Assembly (NCBI RefSeq): GCF_020831405.1
Contig: NZ_JAJHPU010000019.1
Span: forward strand, 248,001 to 312,000
Length of the DNA stretch: 64,000 bases
DNA from: Pseudomonas oryzagri
GTDB lineage: Bacteria > Pseudomonadota > Gammaproteobacteria > Pseudomonadales > Pseudomonadaceae
Reading direction: 5' to 3'
The notes under the pieces were generated by a model. The model was not told the origin of the DNA. It ran no database searches and was given only the letters and a program-made list of their open reading frames with translations. The position numbers were made by a program, and so were the translations under genes. Shown here in pieces: positions 61,498 through 64,000 of the stretch (positions are counted from its first letter, which is position 1; each line of letters opens with the position of its first letter).

Positions 61498-62120
61498 GCC
61501 GCCACCTCCTGCCACGGGTCGCGCACCAGACGCGGACCCTGCTCGGTCTTGAGCAGCACCTGCGACGCCGGCCCCGCCCATTCGCGCAGGGCGATGGCGC
61601 CGGCCGGCGTCTCCAGCTGCAGGTCGACCCGGCACAGGGCGCGGTCGAGCAGGCCCAGCAACTCGGCGGCAGCGCCGCGCGCCAGCGGCTGCGGCGCGCG
61701 CAGCAGCAGGTCGAGATCGCTGTTGGCGTGCAGCACCGGCGCACCCGTGGCCAGTTGGTAGCCGGCGCCGCCGGTGACGCCCCAGACCAGATCCAGGGCA
61801 TCCAGCTGCGGCGCCAGCCAGGCCAGCGCGCGCAGGGCCGACGGGGCGTCCTGCCCTGCCCCGCCGCCGGTCAGCTGCTCCGGCGCCACCCGGCGGCTGA
61901 TCGCCGCCAGCGGCATCCAGCTGGCGTAGCGCTGCTCGCGACCGCGACCGCGCACGCCCACCGCGACCTGACCTTGCGGCGCCGGGCCGCGGCGCACCAC
62001 CACCGGCTGGCCGGTGGCGAGCACGGCGCGCGCCCAGTCCGGCGCGCCGGCGTCGAGCTGCGCGGGGTGCATGCCCCAGAGCAGGTCGTGGGCTAGCGGC
62101 TGGTGGTCGATGGCAGACAT
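61494..62120 (-). CDS. mdcG: Malonate decarboxylase holo-ACP synthase MdcG
   Basis: A 208-residue phosphoribosyl-dephospho-CoA transferase that attaches the 2'-(5''-phosphoribosyl)-3'-dephospho-CoA prosthetic group to MdcC. The nucleotidyltransferase-type motif NSDLDLLLR carries the likely metal-binding Asp pair. It lies 16 bp after mdcE. Confidence 0.93.
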   Translation of the reverse strand: MSAIDHQPLAHDLLWGMHPAQLDAGAPDWARAVLATGQPVVVRRGPAPQGQVAVGVRGRGREQRYASWMPLAAISRRVAPEQLTGGGAGQDAPSALRALAWLAPQLDALDLVWGVTGGAGYQLATGAPVLHANSDLDLLLRAPQPLARGAAAELLGLLDRALCRVDLQLETPAGAIALREWAGPASQVLLKTEQGPRLVRDPWQEVAA

Positions 62121-62136
62121 GGGCGTGTCCTCCGGC

Positions 62137-62943
62137 TTACCACTGCGCGCGCAGCAGTTCGCGCACGCGTTGCGAGGCGGCGCGGTTGGCGGCGCCGAGG
62201 CGGCCGCGCAGGTCGCTACCTTTATTGCGGATATCGACCTGCGCCTGTTCCAGGCAGGCCTGCACGCGCGCCAGGTCGTCGCCCTGCGGCGTCTCGATGG
62301 CGGCCACCGACAGGCTTTCCCAGAGCAGGCCGAGCGAGGCGTAGCTGTCGAGGTCGTAGGCCATCGGCGGCACCTTGGCGGCGAAGGCTTCCAGTTCGTC
62401 GACCGTACGCAGGGTGACCCGCGCGGCGGATTCCTTGCCCATGGCGTGGACCATCACCCCCGGATCGCGCAGGGCGACGGTGCGGTTGGCCTGGTAGCCG
62501 TGGGCGAGGAAGGCGCCGGACATGGCCTTGCCGACCAGCAGGGCGATTACCGGATGGCCGGCCAGGCGGGCGCGGGCGTAGCCGTCCACCGCGCCGGCCA
62601 GCGCCTGGTGGATGCCGAGGGCTTCCTCGCGGCGGCCGTAGGCCTGGCTGGGCACGTCGACCACGGCGACCACCGCACGCTTCACCGCGGCGTCACGGTC
62701 GGCCGTGATCACCTCGTCCAGCGCGCGGCCGAGGCTCCAGCCTTCCAGCAGGCCGACCTCGCCGCTGCGGGCGCGCGGGAAGCGGTTCTCGGCATCCGCC
62801 ACCACGGCGATGTAGCGGGCCGGCTGGCCGCCGAGGCTGGCGTCGACCACGCGCACCGAGGCCGGGTAGCCGGGTTGCTCGGCGGCATTGCCGGTGAGGG
62901 CGCGCAGCCAGTTGAGGCCGCGTTGCGAAAGGACGGTGCTCAT
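62137..62943 (-). CDS. mdcE: Malonate decarboxylase gamma subunit MdcE
   Basis: A 268-residue subunit that, with MdcD, decarboxylates malonyl-S-ACP to acetyl-S-ACP. It has the crotonase/carboxyltransferase fold with DVPSQAYGRREE and GKAMSGAFLAHGYQA. ATG overlaps the mdcD stop (ATGA). Confidence 0.94.
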   Translation of the reverse strand: MSTVLSQRGLNWLRALTGNAAEQPGYPASVRVVDASLGGQPARYIAVVADAENRFPRARSGEVGLLEGWSLGRALDEVITADRDAAVKRAVVAVVDVPSQAYGRREEALGIHQALAGAVDGYARARLAGHPVIALLVGKAMSGAFLAHGYQANRTVALRDPGVMVHAMGKESAARVTLRTVDELEAFAAKVPPMAYDLDSYASLGLLWESLSVAAIETPQGDDLARVQACLEQAQVDIRNKGSDLRGRLGAANRAASQRVRELLRAQW

Positions 62944-63791
62944 GCCTGGTCTCCTTGGTAGAGGGCGCGCACGGAGGCGGCGTCGGCCTGCGGCTCGGCG
63001 TCGAAGCGCGCCAGCAGGTCGAGGAAGCGGGCGTACTGGCGGCTGCGCGGCAGGGCGTCGCCCGGCTGCTCCAGAGTGGCCAGCAGACGCGCGCGGATGA
63101 CGTCCACCTCGTCGGCGACATAGGCATCGACCAGGCCGCAGGCGAAGCGCTGCTCGCCGCCGGTGAGGCTCCAGATGAACGGGCGGTCGCGCGAGTCGTA
63201 CTCGTCGAGACCGGCCTCCTGCTCGATCACCTGCGGACCGTTGAGACCCAGGCGCGCCTCGCGGGTCACCAGCAGGTGGCTGCACAGCGCGGCGGCGATC
63301 GACATGCCGCCGAAGCAGCCCACGGGACCTGCGACCACGCCGATCACCGGCTGGTACTGGCGCAGCTCGACGATGGCGGCCTGCACCTCGGCAATCGCCG
63401 CGAGGCCCAGGTTGGCCTCCTGCAGGCGCACGCCGCCGGTTTCCAGCAGCAGCACGGCGCAGGTGGGAATGCCGTTGCGGTTGTCCTCGGCGGCCAGTTC
63501 CAGCGCGCCGGCCAGCTTGGCGCCGCCGACCTCGCCGAGGCTGCCGCCCTGGAAGTTGCCCTCGATGGCGGCGATCACCGCCGGGCGACCGCCGAGGGTG
63601 CCCTTGGCCACCACCACGCCGTCGTCGGCCTGCGCGACGATGCCCTGGGCCTCCAGCCACGGCGACTTGACCCGGGCGAAGGGGTCGAGCAGCTCGCGCA
63701 TGCTGCCGGCATCGAGCAATGCGGCAGCGCGCTGGCGGGCGCCGAGTTCGACGAAGCTGCGACTGTGCAGCAGTGCATTCAGGTCAGACAT
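62940..63791 (-). CDS. mdcD: Malonate decarboxylase beta subunit MdcD
   Basis: A 283-residue carboxyltransferase-like subunit paired with MdcE. Motifs FVELGARQRAAALLD, GNFQGGSLGEVGGAK, LLETGGVRLQEAN and GPVGCFGGMS are diagnostic. It overlaps the mdcC end by 8 bp. Confidence 0.95.
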   Translation of the reverse strand: MSDLNALLHSRSFVELGARQRAAALLDAGSMRELLDPFARVKSPWLEAQGIVAQADDGVVVAKGTLGGRPAVIAAIEGNFQGGSLGEVGGAKLAGALELAAEDNRNGIPTCAVLLLETGGVRLQEANLGLAAIAEVQAAIVELRQYQPVIGVVAGPVGCFGGMSIAAALCSHLLVTREARLGLNGPQVIEQEAGLDEYDSRDRPFIWSLTGGEQRFACGLVDAYVADEVDVIRARLLATLEQPGDALPRSRQYARFLDLLARFDAEPQADAASVRALYQGDQA

Positions 63792-64000
63792 CGCTCACCT
63801 CCTCCAGCGCCTGCTCCAGACGCAGCCGCACCACACCGGGGGTGGCACCGAAATCGTGGATATCGACGTTCAGGGCCAGCGGGTTGCCACCGGCGAACAT
63901 GCGTTCGAACAGGTGGCGCCAGCGCTCGGCGCTGCCATTCACCGAGGTGACCACCTGGATGCTCAGGCTGCCGGCCTGGCCGGGTTCGAGCAGCACTTCC
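63784..64000 (-). CDS. mdcC: Malonate decarboxylase delta subunit (acyl carrier protein) MdcC, 5' part outside the window
   Basis: About 71 C-terminal residues of the acyl carrier subunit (VLLEPGQAGSLSIQVVTSVNGS, FGATPGVVRLRLEQAL). The frame stays open to the window edge, and family length is close to 100 residues, so the start lies beyond 64000. MdcA and MdcB are expected upstream. Confidence 0.9.
   Translation of the reverse strand, partial: EVLLEPGQAGSLSIQVVTSVNGSAERWRHLFERMFAGGNPLALNVDIHDFGATPGVVRLRLEQALEEVSDV

Noticed and set aside
1-64000. CRISPR arrays or prophage
   Set aside because: No regularly spaced short repeats with unique spacers and no integrase, capsid or tail genes were seen.

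Overview
The window is a high-GC chromosomal segment from a gammaproteobacterium, most likely Pseudomonas in the broad sense. The gene set points there: a malonate decarboxylase (mdc) operon with madLM and mdcR, an fdsGBAD formate dehydrogenase, sbcDC, copper-resistance genes and queD. The species cannot be read from the sequence. No tRNA, rRNA, CRISPR array, complete IS element or prophage was seen.

Layout. 1-1.8 kb: the 3' part of a copper-resistance outer-membrane protein (CopB) and a c-type cytochrome with a His-rich tail. 2.0-8.4 kb: queD, a REC-GGDEF diguanylate cyclase and a large MASE1-CHASE-PAS hybrid histidine kinase. 8.5-39.3 kb: a secretion island. It holds gspAB, a divergent VpsR-like sigma-54 activator, a small ORF behind a textbook -24/-12 promoter, a secreted zinc metalloprotease, four paralogous large secreted repeat proteins (called Exo1-Exo4 here), and an eleven-gene type II secretion operon, gspE-F-G-H-I-J-K-L-M-N-D, in the Xanthomonas xps order. 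39.5-45.2 kb: a TraX-like membrane protein and sbcDC. 45.2-45.8 kb: a tandem 218-bp repeat. 45.8-50.9 kb: fdsGBAD. 51.6-56.4 kb: a DUF4011/SF1 helicase/Vsr-like nuclease, an Hhe-type anti-phage candidate. 56.7-64 kb: mdcR, an NhaD-like antiporter and the 3' part of the malonate decarboxylase operon, which runs off the right edge.

The most interesting structure is regulatory. Each of the four Exo genes has, about 200 nt upstream of its start codon, a sigma-54-like element (TGGC at -24, exact 10-nt GG-to-G spacing) with the same unusual -12 core, GA instead of GC. About 106-118 bp and 194-219 bp further upstream, each has a pair of 20-bp dyads (YTGT-N12-ACAR, mostly YTGTTCA-N8-AACAR) spaced about 88-101 bp apart. 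The small ORF at 12912 has a canonical -24/-12 promoter and two looser dyads. The likely activator is the VpsR-like protein encoded at 11415-12776. This suggests a dedicated regulon in which a sigma-54 activator, perhaps responding to c-di-GMP, drives a family of exoproteins that leave by the adjacent Xps-type T2SS assembled with GspAB. The leaders of Exo3 and Exo4 also contain two hairpins with base changes that keep pairing, which suggests a structured mRNA leader. Export route, activator-site binding and exoprotein function are inferences.
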